From: Polyodon spathula
Lineage: Eukaryota > Chordata > Actinopteri > Acipenseriformes > Polyodontidae
Direction of reading: 5' to 3'
DNA length: 64,000 bases
NCBI RefSeq assembly: GCF_017654505.1
Contig: NC_054537.1
Span: 74,365,618 to 74,429,617, forward strand
The position numbers were made by a program, and so were the translations under genes. Positions 48,370 through 60,656 of this stretch are shown in pieces. The stretch's first letter is position 1; every line of letters begins with the position of its first letter. The notes beneath the pieces were generated by a model, which saw only the letters and a list, made by a program, of their open reading frames with translations, was not told where the DNA came from and did no database searches.

Positions 48370-50320
48370 GCCATATACTGTATATATACTGTAAAAAGGG
48401 AGTTACAAGGCTATTGTATGGGGAGGGTCACGTGATCACAAAAAAATACTGACACAACCTTAAGATTTTCTGTTTTAACCGATAAAACACCCGATACTAA
48501 AATGGAAATACTGGAAATGGTTACTCTGTTCAGGTGAACCCCTTTCTCATTAAAAAAAAACACCTTTCCCAGTGCAGCCAATGAGGTAAAGCTGCAAGCT
48601 GGAGCAGCCTCACAAACAAAACATCTCTCTTTGTTCTGAAATTGAATCACATTGCTCCTTGTTTGGGTTAATATGAGCTCTTAAATGGGCGTCTTTGTAG
48701 GGGTAAGTAAGCATGCGTGTGCACATGTACAAGATCGGTTGTACCAGACAGGCTGCATTACCCTTCTCGGTGCAGTTGGGCAATATTTTATAAGAGCCTT
48801 AGCATTACATTACACCCTTAACAGTAATGTATGTAATATGAAGCCAGACATCCTGCCATGTTTACTAATTATCCAGATGCTTGATTGTTTGTGTTTATAG
48901 TGTATAAAGTGCTAGCAAATACTGTACTTCCAGTTCCCACAACTGTTGGCTGCGAAAGGTTAGACACAAAATTTTTAGACAGTAACGTGTGCTTCTTAAA
49001 TGTCTACACACCCCTGAAGAAGAGATTTTTAAAGTGGAACAGGCTTTATTTACAAATCAGTGGAGTTACACCTAGAAGCTATCGATACTGTATACAAGTT
49101 TTATATGCTTCTCTCCATTTCTGATGGCAAAATTAAATCTTAATTCACACAGAATGACCGTCTTGAAGCAGAAAACAAGTGACACTTCTGCCTCTGTGGG
49201 TCTAATATAATACCATGATTTTATTTTGTAATCTGGTTATTTATTTTACAGTTGAATTATTTGGTTGAAAACAACTGAACTTGGTTTTAACTGATATATA
49301 ACCATAGCAGTCATTTGTGAATTTGTGTACAGCCCTGAGATAAATATGCAGTACCTGTGTCACAGCTCCTTGTATGTTTCCAGAAAATTGCTATCATTAT
49401 TTAATATAAAAATCCAATTATTATTTCTGTTTTGCTTCTTTGTCTATAACAAATGTGACTAGTAGGTACAGTAGGCTACGACTAATTCAGATTATACAAA
49501 TTCAGTTGTAGACCTTTGGGAGGGATCCTTCATCCCTCATTACTTATCCTGTAACCTCATGAGACTTTGAAGGGTTGCATTGTGGTGTCTCTTTTTATAT
49601 TTAAAATGGAATGCTAGCAATTTACATGGATAATAACTTTGATTAAAAAAATTTAAAAAAGAGTAAGCAATTTAAAAAAGAGTAAGTACAGCCTGCTAGC
49701 AGTATAAACGGACGCCACAGAAAGAAGAATTTCTTGGCATGTGTCTCTGAGAAGCATTTCAATTTTAAAAGGCAAAGGTGAAGTTACCTATGAACTGGAT
49801 AATCAATACCCAAAGTTTAACTCCTCTGTCCATTAAGATATTGAATAGATTCTTAGAACATGTCGGTTAGGTGCTAAATCACAAAATGTCACTAATCTCT
49901 AGAATGGGAGGAAAGACACAAACTATGACACCCTGGTGTTTTTGAAAAGGCCACAATATGATGCGCTCATATTTTGAACATTTTTTCCTCCTGAATGCAG
50001 TTTTAGTGATGAATCATAATGTGCTATTACAGTTTCTGTAAATGAAAGAAAACCTGCTTCAAGGAAACAACAAGATCTGTATATATTTCAAGTTTTATTT
50101 TGTTTTTGCTCAAATTAACAATTGATTTAAATATTTAGGTGCTTAACTATTACAGTTTGACAAATAACACTGTGTAACAATTATTATTATTATTTTTTTT
50201 TTTTGGTTCCTGGGTAGTAAGTGTTATTTCCTAATTGCTTATGCCTCAAAAGTATAGAAAATGGCTATTATTCCCCACAAACTTTGCTTTTGTGACCAGG
50301 ACAGTGATATTTTGAAATTT
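48370..50320. other. intergenic, no gene recognised
   Basis: AT-rich DNA with a CACGTG E-box at about 48428 and a small TTAAAAAAGAGTAAG duplication at 49650-49690. No exon was recognised. Confidence 0.5.
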
Positions 50321-50326
50321 AGCTAT

Positions 50327-50341
50327 TTTCCAGAACATTCC
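50327..50341. promoter_or_regulatory. heat-shock element, three units
   Basis: Three contiguous pentamers TTTCC, AGAAC, ATTCC give the alternating nTTCn/nGAAn pattern bound by the HSF1 trimer. It lies 33 bp upstream of a longer element of the same kind. Confidence 0.65.
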
Positions 50342-50374
50342 AGATAGACTCAGTGCTGAGTAAACTTGGAGTAA

Positions 50375-50399
50375 CTTCTAGAACTTTCTAGAACTTTCC
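50375..50399. promoter_or_regulatory. heat-shock element, five perfect units
   Basis: Five contiguous perfect pentamers in alternating orientation (TTC at 50376, GAA at 50381, TTC at 50386, GAA at 50391, TTC at 50396). This is longer than the three units needed for strong HSF binding. It lies 17 bp before a TATA box. Confidence 0.75.
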
Positions 50400-50416
50400 A
50401 GTAATATAAACAGTAG

Positions 50417-50424
50417 TATAAATA
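50417..50424 (+). promoter_or_regulatory. TATA box (TATAAATA)
   Basis: A consensus TATA box directly downstream of two heat-shock elements, predicting a + strand start near 50445-50455. A first ATG at 50497 opens only eight codons. No heat-shock protein sequence was recognised downstream. Confidence 0.55.
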
Positions 50425-50439
50425 CAGGGGCCTTAAGCC

Positions 50440-51020
50440 CACCAGTTCAGTTTAGTTCCAGGTGCCTAAGAGGATACATATCTGCATTTTTCTGAGATGG
50501 CATCTAAGGTTATCAACTGCTGAGACATGTCTGTCTTCCGTTTCTGCTCAAATTCTTCTTAGGTCAAGTGAAACTACAACATCGTTTATAGTGCGCTGAT
50601 GGACGAACACAGTGTGTTGATCGAGCGGTAATCAAGCAGGTTTTCAATCATGCAACAGTTGAGTGATTGCGTGTAAACCGACCTTTACTCTTCTTTCTAA
50701 ATATTGCATACAGAATGGAGACTAAAGAATGGAATTGATTTTAGCATAGTTTTTGCTACCATGATGTACTGTACAGCTATGACCAGGAGATTTGCATCAG
50801 CCTATAGAATTAATTAATTTCCCTTCATAAAATCAAATGAAACCTGCTGAATATTGTTACATTAACAATACTGAAAAACTGACAAAAATTTGACAGTTCA
50901 AAATCTAACATGAAATGCTGTTGTATTATGGTTTCCGGTAGATTTTTGCCATATCATTTTGTAGTTTCTTTGATTACATAATGTTAATATATCTAAATAT
51001 AAGTTCAAGTAAGTAAGTCA
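50440..51020. other. sequence downstream of the heat-shock promoter
   Basis: No long frame, intron-exon pattern or repeat recognised. If transcribed the product would look non-coding. Confidence 0.4.
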
Positions 51021-51023
51021 TAT

Positions 51024-51027
51024 ATAT

Positions 51028-51081
<54 letters not shown>
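51024..51081. repeat. (TA)n microsatellite
   Basis: A TA tract abutting the left end of an LTR-like sequence. Confidence 0.95.
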
Positions 51082-51084
<3 letters not shown>

Positions 51085-51087
51085 TAA

Positions 51088-51539
51088 GGTAGCAGGGAGG
51101 GGGTTAAAATCCTTCCCTGATAAAACTTGTGAGAGTGCACATTTGGGTCTAATTGTTTAATTGCTTAATTGTTTAGTAATCCCCTGCACCTGGTGGTAGT
51201 TGTAAATTAGAGCCAGGTGCAGGGTATTTAAGAGAGACAGGCAGTTTGTTCAGGGCTGCTGTGTGTAGGGAGGCATAAGTTGTGGTCTGCTTCTAAGCAG
51301 TCAAGGTAAAGTGCTGTAGAAAACTGTGAGAGTTTGTGTTTGAGTTACAGGTAAACAGCTTACCTGTCCTGGTTCAGTTAGGTTCCAGACTGTATAGTTA
51401 GTGCTCCAAGAAGGAGCTAGGTGTTTGTTTGTTTTGTTTAATTTATTTGATTGGTGTTTATTAAAAGTGCGCGTCAGCACTAAGAAAATTCCATTTCTGC
51501 GTCATGGGTCTATTTTAAAAGGGGCAACGAACCGTGACA
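51088..51539 (+). mobile_element. probable solo LTR, GTAGCAGGG family
   Basis: Starts GGTAGCAGGGAGGGGGTTAA and ends ACCGTGACA. Inside, in order, are TATTTAAG (51235-51242), a plausible TATA variant, and ATTAAA (51460-51465), a polyadenylation variant. It is flanked by (TA)n on both sides. The start resembles 58624 onward. No clear target duplication was seen. Confidence 0.55.
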
Positions 51540-51553
51540 AGTGAAAGGATCTT

Positions 51554-52185
<632 letters not shown>

Positions 52186-52289
52186 TAAACCATGCAGAAG
52201 AGGCTGCATTAGCTACTCTGTCATTTCTACAGAATCTGTGGGTTAGATTCAATAATCTACTAACACAATCTCCCAATGCAAAAATGTTT

Positions 52290-52375
52290 GTTTAATGCAG
52301 TGATATTCATGCCTGGTCCTGGAGAGCTGCAGTGTCTTTTGGTTTTCACTCCATTAGGGTAGCACGCCAGACAAC
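52290..52375 (+). repeat. interspersed repeat fragment
   Basis: Holds the words CCTGGTCCTGGAGAGCTGCAG, TTTTGGTTTTC and CACTCCATT, reminiscent of a widespread fish hAT-type end. Boundaries are unclear. Confidence 0.4.
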
Positions 52376-52405
52376 CATGTCAAAAGTAAAAGGGTGATGT
52401 GTGCT

Positions 52406-53045
52406 TGTCACAAAGATGGCCAGAGTGGGTGACGTCAGAACCAGAAAGGGAATACAGCGAGACAAAACAGATGAAGTGAAATGGTGAAGACGCGGTTTAT
52501 TGTAAATAAAAGGTTCAAACAAACAGAAAACAGGACACGACACTTTACGCCAAAACAAAAAAAGACACACAAAACAGACTATACTGAACAAACATGGTGA
52601 GCAGATGGACAGACTAACAAACACTGTGAGTTTTAAATAAACAAGTATCGTGCTTGTCTCGCCAGCGCGCAATAGCAATTGATATTACACTCTTTGGTTT
52701 CACCTTCTCTCTCTCCCGTTCCCTACTCACTGAACACCCAACCCCGAGTGAGTAAAACGTGCATCTATATATACTGTTGTGCTGGGATTCAATTACCAAT
52801 TAATTATTCACTTGAATCCCAGCATGTGAATTAATTATGTGCAACCTCGTGCTCACATATTAACTACTTTAAATCCATGTGAAGTGATGTACAATCCCGT
52901 GCCTAAATACAATTATACATTTTTAAACACATGTGAAACACAGACCCGTTTATATCCTGTGTACCAATGCCTATACATCAACATTTAACACACCACACGC
53001 AACATATAACAGAAAAATAGACACAGGGGCGGGCACTTTGTCACA
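52406..53045 (-). mobile_element. solo LTR with perfect 5-bp target duplication
   Basis: A 640-bp unit flanked by GTGCT on both sides (52401-52405 and 53046-53050). Read on the minus strand it begins TGTGACAAAGTGCCCGCCCC and ends CCATCTTTGTGACA. It carries TATATATAG near 52764-52772 and AATAAA at 52501-52496, in U3-R-U5 order. No internal coding region is present, so it is what recombination leaves between two LTRs. It is inserted within a degenerate zinc-finger gene. The superfamily (ERV or Gypsy) is not determinable from an LTR alone. Confidence 0.85.
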
Positions 53046-53049
53046 GTGC

Positions 53050-53990
53050 TTCAAAAAAGAGCAGAACTGGTGTTACTACTGTAAGCAACTGTGCATCGAA
53101 TCACAATAGAAGTGAATTATCTTCTGTTAGTATAAAGCCTTCCTTAGAAAGCAAAGGAAAATCAAGATTGTGTAACAAGAACAATACTGCCTTCATTGTG
53201 AGAAGCCTTTTTTTCCAAAATGGCCTGGCACTTTGCATATGTTAATCATATGACACTGAAGTAAAAAGGCACTGAGCTTTCCAAAGAACTCAAAGGAAAG
53301 GATGGTGCAACTACAGTAGATCACCTTAGAAACAGAGGAGACTTTGCTCATAATGCAGAGGTGATAAGGAATGGAACTGGAGATATGGTTGCATGTAAAC
53401 GACCAAGTAAAAAAGGAGTGACTCACACTGTATATATTACCAAGGCCTCTATTCAAGGAAGTGCTTGTGGAGACACACGAGATGTTGTATATTGAAACTA
53501 AAATGTGATGATCCAAAAGTTGCTAAAAAAAACTAGTTCAGCCTCTCTGGGCCTTTTCCCGTCCTGTGCCATTTGTTCTCAGCCAGGGTTTGTGGAAACT
53601 GGTTTGTGATATGACACACGATGAGGTTTCTTCTACAGTGAAAAGTGACAGATGCATCATCCTAATGAGAGAGCATCTGTACAACAAAGTGGGATCTGAT
53701 GTTGGGAGACATGATTATATCTGACAAAATCTCAGAGAAGTAGGTAGACTGCTGTTAGAAGCCAGAAAAAAAGCATTAAAAGAAAATGGAAGATTGTATC
53801 ATTCCTTCTAATTTAAAAGCTGTAGCTGACTATAGTGAAGAAAGCCATGATTGAGGGAAATGAGTCGGAATGTACTCAGGGAGACAGTGTTGAATTCTCA
53901 GCATGTTTGTTTTATTTGAAACCACAGAGAATTCCTAACAAACTGAACAAGTCCTGCAACAAAGCTATTGTCCGGGTCATTCCAATGTAT
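53050..53990 (+). pseudogene. relic of a multicopy fish zinc-finger ORF
   Basis: In shifting + frames the order is QEQYCLHCEKPFFPKW (about 53183), SFPKNSKERMVQL (about 53275), HLRNRGDFAHNAEVIRNGTG then MVACKRPSKK (about 53322-53415), SHCIYYQGLYSRKCLWRHTR (about 53422-53480), and DMTHDEVSSTVKSDR with EHLYNKVGSDVGRHDYI (about 53605-53720). After a stop comes NLREVGRLLLEARKKALKEN. CxxC and CxYY...H sites suggest zinc fingers. From memory this matches an abundant, poorly characterised fish family probably linked to mobile DNA; that link is inference. At least three frameshifts and several stops show it is dead. Confidence 0.6.
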
Positions 53991-55330
53991 TTTTTAATTT
54001 GAAAGTAAACAATATATGAACACATGACAACCTAGATGTACAAAAATCTTCACTAATATACAATTGAACAAGAACTGTTGAGTATTTATTTTCGCTTCAT
54101 ATAGTTTCAAATGGCAAGTTTTATATCTGATAGTGAAAAATAAATAAATATCAAGATAAAGAAAGAAAGAATGAAATGTTTATGTATTGACTTATGTATT
54201 CATTTATTTCAATATTTATTTTACCAGTATTAGTCAACCAGTGACTAGTCCATTTTAAAATATCAATAAGTTGTTTAATATAAATGATACAGATATCAAA
54301 ATAAATGTGTTCCCTAGTATATTTCCATGTTGACAAAACAAGTTAATTGTCATTAAACTCGGATGTCCAGTAATATACATGTGCGTGGATAAAAGTGCCT
54401 GGGATCTGCAAATATCTGCAAAGAAAAAGGAGAAGGGCATTTTTACCTTACTTTGGTGATTTATTTCTCTTACTGTATGATTGGTATTGACTTGTGTTTT
54501 CTACATTTCGCCTAAGAGGGAACTTAGGGTTAGGGTTAGGGTTAGGAACTGCACCTTAAAAATGAAATGGTGCTTTTGGCTGATTTGACGCCAATACCCT
54601 GAAAGCATGTAAACTATCCTTGCTGTATATAGAGTCTGGCCGTTCTTACGCTTCACTGATAACTTGGCATGAGGAACTACCATTCCTCTCAATTATGTCT
54701 TAATCCTAAAATTCTAGGTGAAAATGTTGTCCATAGATCATCTTTTTGTGTTTTTGTATTTCTCACCTGAATCTGATTTATGTCTCAAATGTTTCTTCTA
54801 TAACCTTGGAGAAACAAGACGTTCAGAAATACGTTTTTAGAATTGGTTGAATCTTCACTAAAAATTTCGTAAGGCAAATAACTTTGACCATCTTCTTTTG
54901 ATGATCACTTTCTTTTGCATGCCCTTTCCGCTCTCACTTTCAAGACACACAAATAAACAAGTGTCCCTGTTAAATCACCAGTTATTTGAAACATAATAGC
55001 AGCAAGGAAGGACCAAATTCATAAAACAAGAGAAGTTGAGAATTCAGTTGACTGGATTCCTCAGTTAAATACTGAACTGTACAACTGAAAACAATAAAGT
55101 GCTGTCAATCATAGAGCAAAAAGTAAACACAAACAAATCATTCCAGCAATAAAAGAAATATGAACTATTCATAAGACTGTTTGTTAAAATAGGACAAAGT
55201 AGTTTGTTTACATAAACATTCCAAAACGCTTTTTGTAAACTAAGACTGATTTTTCTGCACCACGATTTCTTACACATTTTTGCAATAACTGTCCTCAGTC
55301 TCACCTCCAATGGACTTCAGATATTGAGCA
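53991..55330. other. intergenic, no gene recognised
   Basis: Holds a short telomere-type repeat at 54524-54546. Otherwise no coding or repeat structure was recognised. Confidence 0.5.
54524..54546 (+). repeat. interstitial telomeric repeat
   Basis: Almost four copies of TTAGGG, the vertebrate telomere unit, in a non-repetitive setting. Confidence 0.9.
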
Positions 55331-56000
55331 TCAGGCACTGTGGCAAAGTGGTTTGTAGTGCTCCGGTGTATAGGTGAGTTGAGGTGCTCCAACAAAGGAC
55401 AAACACGAAGTCTACCGGTCAGGTTTCTTTTAATGCCCTTTTTAAACCAGGTTTCAAATAATAAAGCTGGCTCTACCCAGCAATGGGTATTGCCAGTGAA
55501 AACTGGACCCAAAATAATAAAGCTGGTTCTACCCAGCAATGGGTATTACCAGCTACAAAACAAAGGGGTTGCAGTCCCGAAACAATAAATACAAAAACAC
55601 GTCTCCAAACTGGGTGCTCTGGTGCAGGTGCGGTGCTCTGAGTGCTGGTGCTCGTGCGCATTCAGGTCCGGGCTTCTTGCTGCAGCTCCAGCTTCGTATC
55701 AGCCGTCTGGTAAAACAAACACAATACTCCTCAATGAACCCACACTTCATTCAAGATTCCGTCCTTGTCTCCTCCCATTAACCACAACAAAGGAGCCGAT
55801 TACGGTGTCACGTCCCCCTAAAGTACCCTAAGCCCCGCCCCCTCTGATAGCTAGTTCAATCACGTCTCCTCCAATTCATGACTGAAACTTCGCTCACCGT
55901 ACTAGGGCGATGACTCCAGGTACTGTAACGCCGCCCTCTTCCTGAATGGCTGGCTCCCGACTGTCCCCAGGATGAACTGCCCAACCATTCAGTAGGAATT
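55330..56000 (-). repeat. LTR-like or transposon sequence, unresolved
   Basis: Begins near TGTGGCAAAGTGG, has several AATAAA-type signals and CpG-rich segments, and contains a 39-bp block present twice (55458-55496 and 55514-55552, period 56). The orientation and class are not certain. A CR1 tail interrupts it at 56001. Confidence 0.35.
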
Positions 56001-56538
56001 CAGTATGCACTTGTAAGACCTCATCTTGAATATTGTGTGCAGTTCTGGTCACCTCGCTATAAAAAAGATATTGCTGCTCTAGAAAGAGTGCAAAGAAGAG
56101 CGACCAGAATTATTCCGGGCTTAAAAGGCATGTCATATGCAGACAGGCTAAAAGAATTGAATCTGTTCAGTCTTGAACAAAGAAGACTACGTGGCGACCT
56201 AATTCAAGCATTCAAAATTCTAAAAGGTATTGACAGTGTCGACCCAAGGGACTTTTTCAGCCTGAAAAAAGAAACAAGGACCAGGGGTCACAAATGGAGT
56301 TTAGAAAAAGGGGCATTCAGAACAGAAAATAGGAGACACTTTTTTACACAGAGAATTGTGAGGGTCTGGAATCAACTCCCCAGTAATGTTGTTGAAGCTG
56401 ACACCCTGGGATCCTTCAAGAAGCTGCTTGATGAGATTTTGGGATCAATAAGCTACTAACAACCAAACGAGCAAGATGGGCCGAATGGCCTCCTCTCGTT
56501 TGTAAACATTCTTATGTTCTTATGTTCTTATGTTCTTA
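56001..56538 (+). mobile_element. CR1 LINE, 5'-truncated, very young
   Basis: The last ~540 bp of the same CR1 as 40262-44557, in the other orientation. The 140-codon frame 56037-56459 differs from the long copy at only about one residue (VDPRDFF against VDARDFF) besides its truncated start. It ends with three TTCTTATG repeats. The truncation point is internal to the RT C-terminal region. Confidence 0.95.
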
Positions 56539-58149
56539 AGCCCGCAGCTCCTGTTGTACAGTGCCCTCACTGGTCGAGAGGGAGATTTTTGATTCGGATT
56601 CATTCGCTCTCCGTCACAGGCACATATTCTGTAGTTTAAATAATCCCATTCTCACAGCTATCCAAGAAAGGATTTTCAATGTACAGGGTAAACAATCGTA
56701 TAGCAATTATTCTAGATCTCCCCAACCCCTCTTACTACAGTAAGAGCCGGTGTCAGGCTAAGAATGTTATAGCAGCAGTAACACATGAGTTACAATTGTT
56801 ACACACCACCGCCAACTTAAGCTACAGTTTGTAAACTTCACAGACAGCTCACCCCATTTTACACACAGCAGTTTCTCCAAACCCCTACCACTGCTCTTAC
56901 TTCTTAGCCTGGCATCCATGCTCACTTGAAGGGCTTGTTATCTTGTACGCCCTCCCAGCTCTCCCTATATCGTTCTTCTTAATCAAGCTTTGTAAAGTAT
57001 CCTGCTACACACAATTGTACTAATTGATTAATTACACTGTGATTTCCTTATACAAAGTCACACATGCTTTCACAACATACCAATATAACAATGAAATAAA
57101 CTAAACATATAAAATAATTTTAAAATACAAAATAAAGTGCAAATAAACCTTAACCGGGTTATACACACACACACACACATATATAAATATATCAGACTGG
57201 AACTTTAGCCTACACATGTTTACACTCAATATCTATGCTGGCATATTTGAATTTTGGTCCTCGTGCAGACCTACAAACTACCATTTGAATCCTTCTAAAT
57301 AGAACATTTTGAAACTGCACAGAACTCTACATGCTTTAGACAAAACAACAACTGTACTGGATCCTGCATCTGACTCTTCCTGGTTTGTCATCTCTTCACA
57401 GAAGTGACACCTGGGCCGCCCATCAACACTAGCACTGTCTCCTCTGCTTAATAAAGACCCTGGAGAGACAAAAGGAAACAATAGGTGTAAATCAGAGCTG
57501 TCTGGAATTCGTGATGAATGTGTATTACTCCTCAGTCATGTCTGATGCTACAATCAGCTTAGCTGCAGATTTCAACAGTCTTATTAATTTAGTAATTTCA
57601 AATAATAGGCCTGTTGATATTTCAGCTGCATCAGTAAATGGCGAGGAGGCAACCCACAGCCTCGAGCAATTCTCAAACAACCAATCATCAGCCCACTCTA
57701 CAGGAGGTGACAGAAAAGATTAGAGATGGACGGCTCTAATTTCAACATGCATATCATAGCTATTATACAGGGCCAGAGGATGACAAAGTAGCTGTAGAAA
57801 TAAATTGCAACTATTGAAAAATAAATAAATGGGGTTGTATTAACTGATTAACTTTTATGTTTTTATACGGTTTGCTTAACATATCCAGTGATGTGCTTGC
57901 AAGTTCTCAATTACAGGCCAATATCCAATTATTTTCAGACCTCCCTACAGCTCTCTTTGGGAAAAACAAGGTGATGCTGGTTGTTGCCTTCAACAACGTC
58001 AACATTATCGGAAATAAAAAATATAGTGTACAAAACAACATGCAGTAACATATCTCTAAGCTGCCTACGAATGTAAAGTGTTACATGTTGGTCACAAAAA
58101 TTATTGGAGTCTTTAAAATATTTAAAAGAGTTGACATAGTTAAACTAAA
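56539..58149. other. intergenic, no gene recognised
   Basis: Short chance frames only, with a small (CA)n at 57163-57178. Confidence 0.5.
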
Positions 58150-58428
58150 CCAATGCTTTAAGCACAGTACAGAAACCAGAACCAGAGAACATGTTGGAAA
58201 ATAAGTGGAGATAGACTTAGGAGAGAGGGAAGGATACACTTCTTCACTCAGAGAGTGGTAAGGGTATGTAATAGGATACCTATTTATGTTGTTGAGGCAC
58301 AATCATTTGGATCATTTAAGGCCCAGCTTGACAATGTCCAGAAGTTAATCAAATACTAGGAACCGGGTGAGCTCAGAATGGGCTGAATGGTCTACTATTG
58401 TTTGTAAATGTTCTTACATTTCTTATGA
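58150..58428 (+). mobile_element. older CR1-type LINE tail
   Basis: The frame ends with FFTQRVVRVCNRIPIYVVEA then QSFGSFKAQLDNV and a stop, aligning with the C-terminus of the young CR1 (FFTQRIVRVWNQLPSNVVEA). Then comes GGGCTGAATGGTCTACTATTG and a TGTTCTTAC tail. Nucleotide divergence is much greater than for the young copies. Confidence 0.75.
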
Positions 58429-58623
58429 TTATTAGAAACACACACAACCCACCCTCAACCCCCTGCAGGAAGCAGACATCTTTTCCATTATATGGGCATG
58501 ATTTTTTTGGTTTGTTTATTCCTGTTTATTTTTATTATTTTTTTTTTAATTTAGATCTGATGTTAATAATGTAACCTAAAATAAAAGAGAACAGATTAAA
58601 TTCATACACATTTAGTGAAATTG

Positions 58624-58900
58624 TGTAGCAGGGTAGAAGTGTAATGTGTGGGGAATATTGGGTTGGCAGGGAGGGGGTTAAATTGCTCCCTGCCAGAAAA
58701 CATGTGGGAATGTGGCTGGGGTCAATATTGAATGATTAATGGTTAATAAGGCTCCAGTGACAGGTGTTAGTAGAATTAATGTTGGTGAAGATGAATGTGT
58801 ACTGTGTTATGTTGTGTTGGTCATGAGCTTTGTGTAAAACATTTTGTTTTTAACTTTGTTTTGTTTTCTTTATTAAATCCGGCACTAGGATTACCATCAC
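58624..58900 (+). mobile_element. LTR fragment, GTAGCAGGG family
   Basis: Begins TGTAGCAGGG and contains GGCAGGGAGGGGGTTAAA like the LTR at 51088, ending in a TTTATTAAATCCGGCAC-type polyadenylation region. The right end is missing. Confidence 0.5.
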
Positions 58901-60600
58901 TCCTTCAAACTAAAGAATAGAAAAGTATTACAGAAAATATACCTGGGGAATCTAATTGTATATTTGTAGGGAGGATAATATTTGTGAACTGTAAAATGGT
59001 GTGCTATATGGATAAGACTTTTTTTCATTAAGAGGCTGAAATAATATTTTATGAGAGTGACTTAACAAGTAAACAGTGAGAATAATCTAATCTAAGAAAT
59101 TAAGTAAAAGTGTTGTAGTAAATAAGAACAAATTAAATGGGTGTTACGTTTATGTGCCGAGAATTCTAATTAACACAAGATTTGGCCCGTTTTGGATTTA
59201 AAATGTTAATTACTCTTCTGTTGTAAATCATATGTGGATGCCGGTTTTTGACTTTTCCTAAATATATGAATTAAATATCCAGATGATGTTTGATAGCCAG
59301 AATTGAAAAAATTATAAAATTATAATCAGTTATACCTAGAACCAAAATATGGGTCACGTGACCCATGCATTACAATACATGTATTTTTTTTTTTTTTTTT
59401 TAAATAACGTAAGATATTCTATTTGTTTTTGTAAATGCAGCAAACAATACATGCCTCCTCCTCCTAGCACACTTGCTTTTTTAATTTCAAGCCTTTCCTT
59501 GTTTGTAGACTGACTATGAGACAGAGATTGCTATGATTGTGGATTTGTCAAGATGCAAACTCATTAAAAGCCTAGTTGCTTATTTTTCAATGTACCTGGG
59601 AGACAACAATCCTTTGTTCCAGAATTGCAACTGGAAATATATCAGAAGGAAATATTTAATCTTGAAAGTAGTCATTTTGTTTGGAATAGGGCAAACTGCA
59701 CTCAGATGAATACAGCAAACTGAAATGACAGGTAGGATAACAATTTATGTGCCTAATATGAAACGTATGTTATATATTCGGACCGAATATAATGCATGCT
59801 GTGACTTTGATGTTTTGTGTTTTTAAAATGTATTAGTGATCAATGCAGTGATAAAATAACTGCAACTTTTATGCATGCTTTCCTGTTTAAACATGTTTAA
59901 ATTGTTTATATCGATAAGGTAGTTACATTGATATATTAACAATATTTTCATGATTTTTGTTTAATACAGTATATGGATTGGAACTAAATAAAATATATAT
60001 ACTGTGTATTAATGCCTAAAAGCGCATGTGTCAATTTGTAGAATTTTGCACACCGTTAACTGAAAGAAAAACTGTTTGGGGTCTTCTTCTAATTACAGAA
60101 GCAGCATAAAATTTAAATTAATAACATCTGGTAATGTCCCAACTGTGCTTATTGGCACCATTTGCAGAAAAACATGTAAAACGACTGAAATTTGTACATT
60201 TTTCTCAAAATGCTTTGCTAGTAAAATTGTCTTGTTTTACAGCAATGTAACCTAGCAATATCAAAATAAAATCAAATACAGTAAATAGTGAGAAATATTT
60301 GAACTTGTTGCTGCTCGACATAAAATAAGTCCCTGAAGTCTTCCCAGAATCTCCACAGTTTCAATATAATTCATAAATTGTACTTCACTTCAATCCAGTG
60401 AAGTTCCCAGCTTGGTGAAGAAGAAATTATAATAACTTCCACTTTCCTGCAAATTTTACCACAAAATAGCTTAGGGTGAGAAACAATCCAGGCATTGTAG
60501 GTGCAGTGACAGATCCAGTAGGAGGTGGGCGGGGTGGGGGTCTATGTCTATGTATTGTTTACTTTAATAATATGTTTCATATCAGGTATCCCCCTTTCAT
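58901..60600. other. intergenic, no gene recognised
   Basis: AT-rich DNA. A palindromic E-box lies at 59349-59366. No gene recognised. Confidence 0.5.
59349..59366. promoter_or_regulatory. 18-bp palindrome with GTCACGTGAC core
   Basis: ATGGGTCACGTGACCCAT is a perfect palindrome. Its centre GTCACGTGAC is the extended E-box (CLEAR/M-box type) bound by MiT/TFE and USF factors. No adjoining gene was recognised. Confidence 0.45.
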
Positions 60601-60610
60601 GACAGTCTGA

Positions 60611-60628
60611 CCCCCCCCCCCCCCCCCC
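60611..60628. repeat. poly-C tract
   Basis: Eighteen C in a row. Confidence 0.95.
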
Positions 60629-60656
60629 ATCCCTGTTCATGAAAATCTATACCTGT

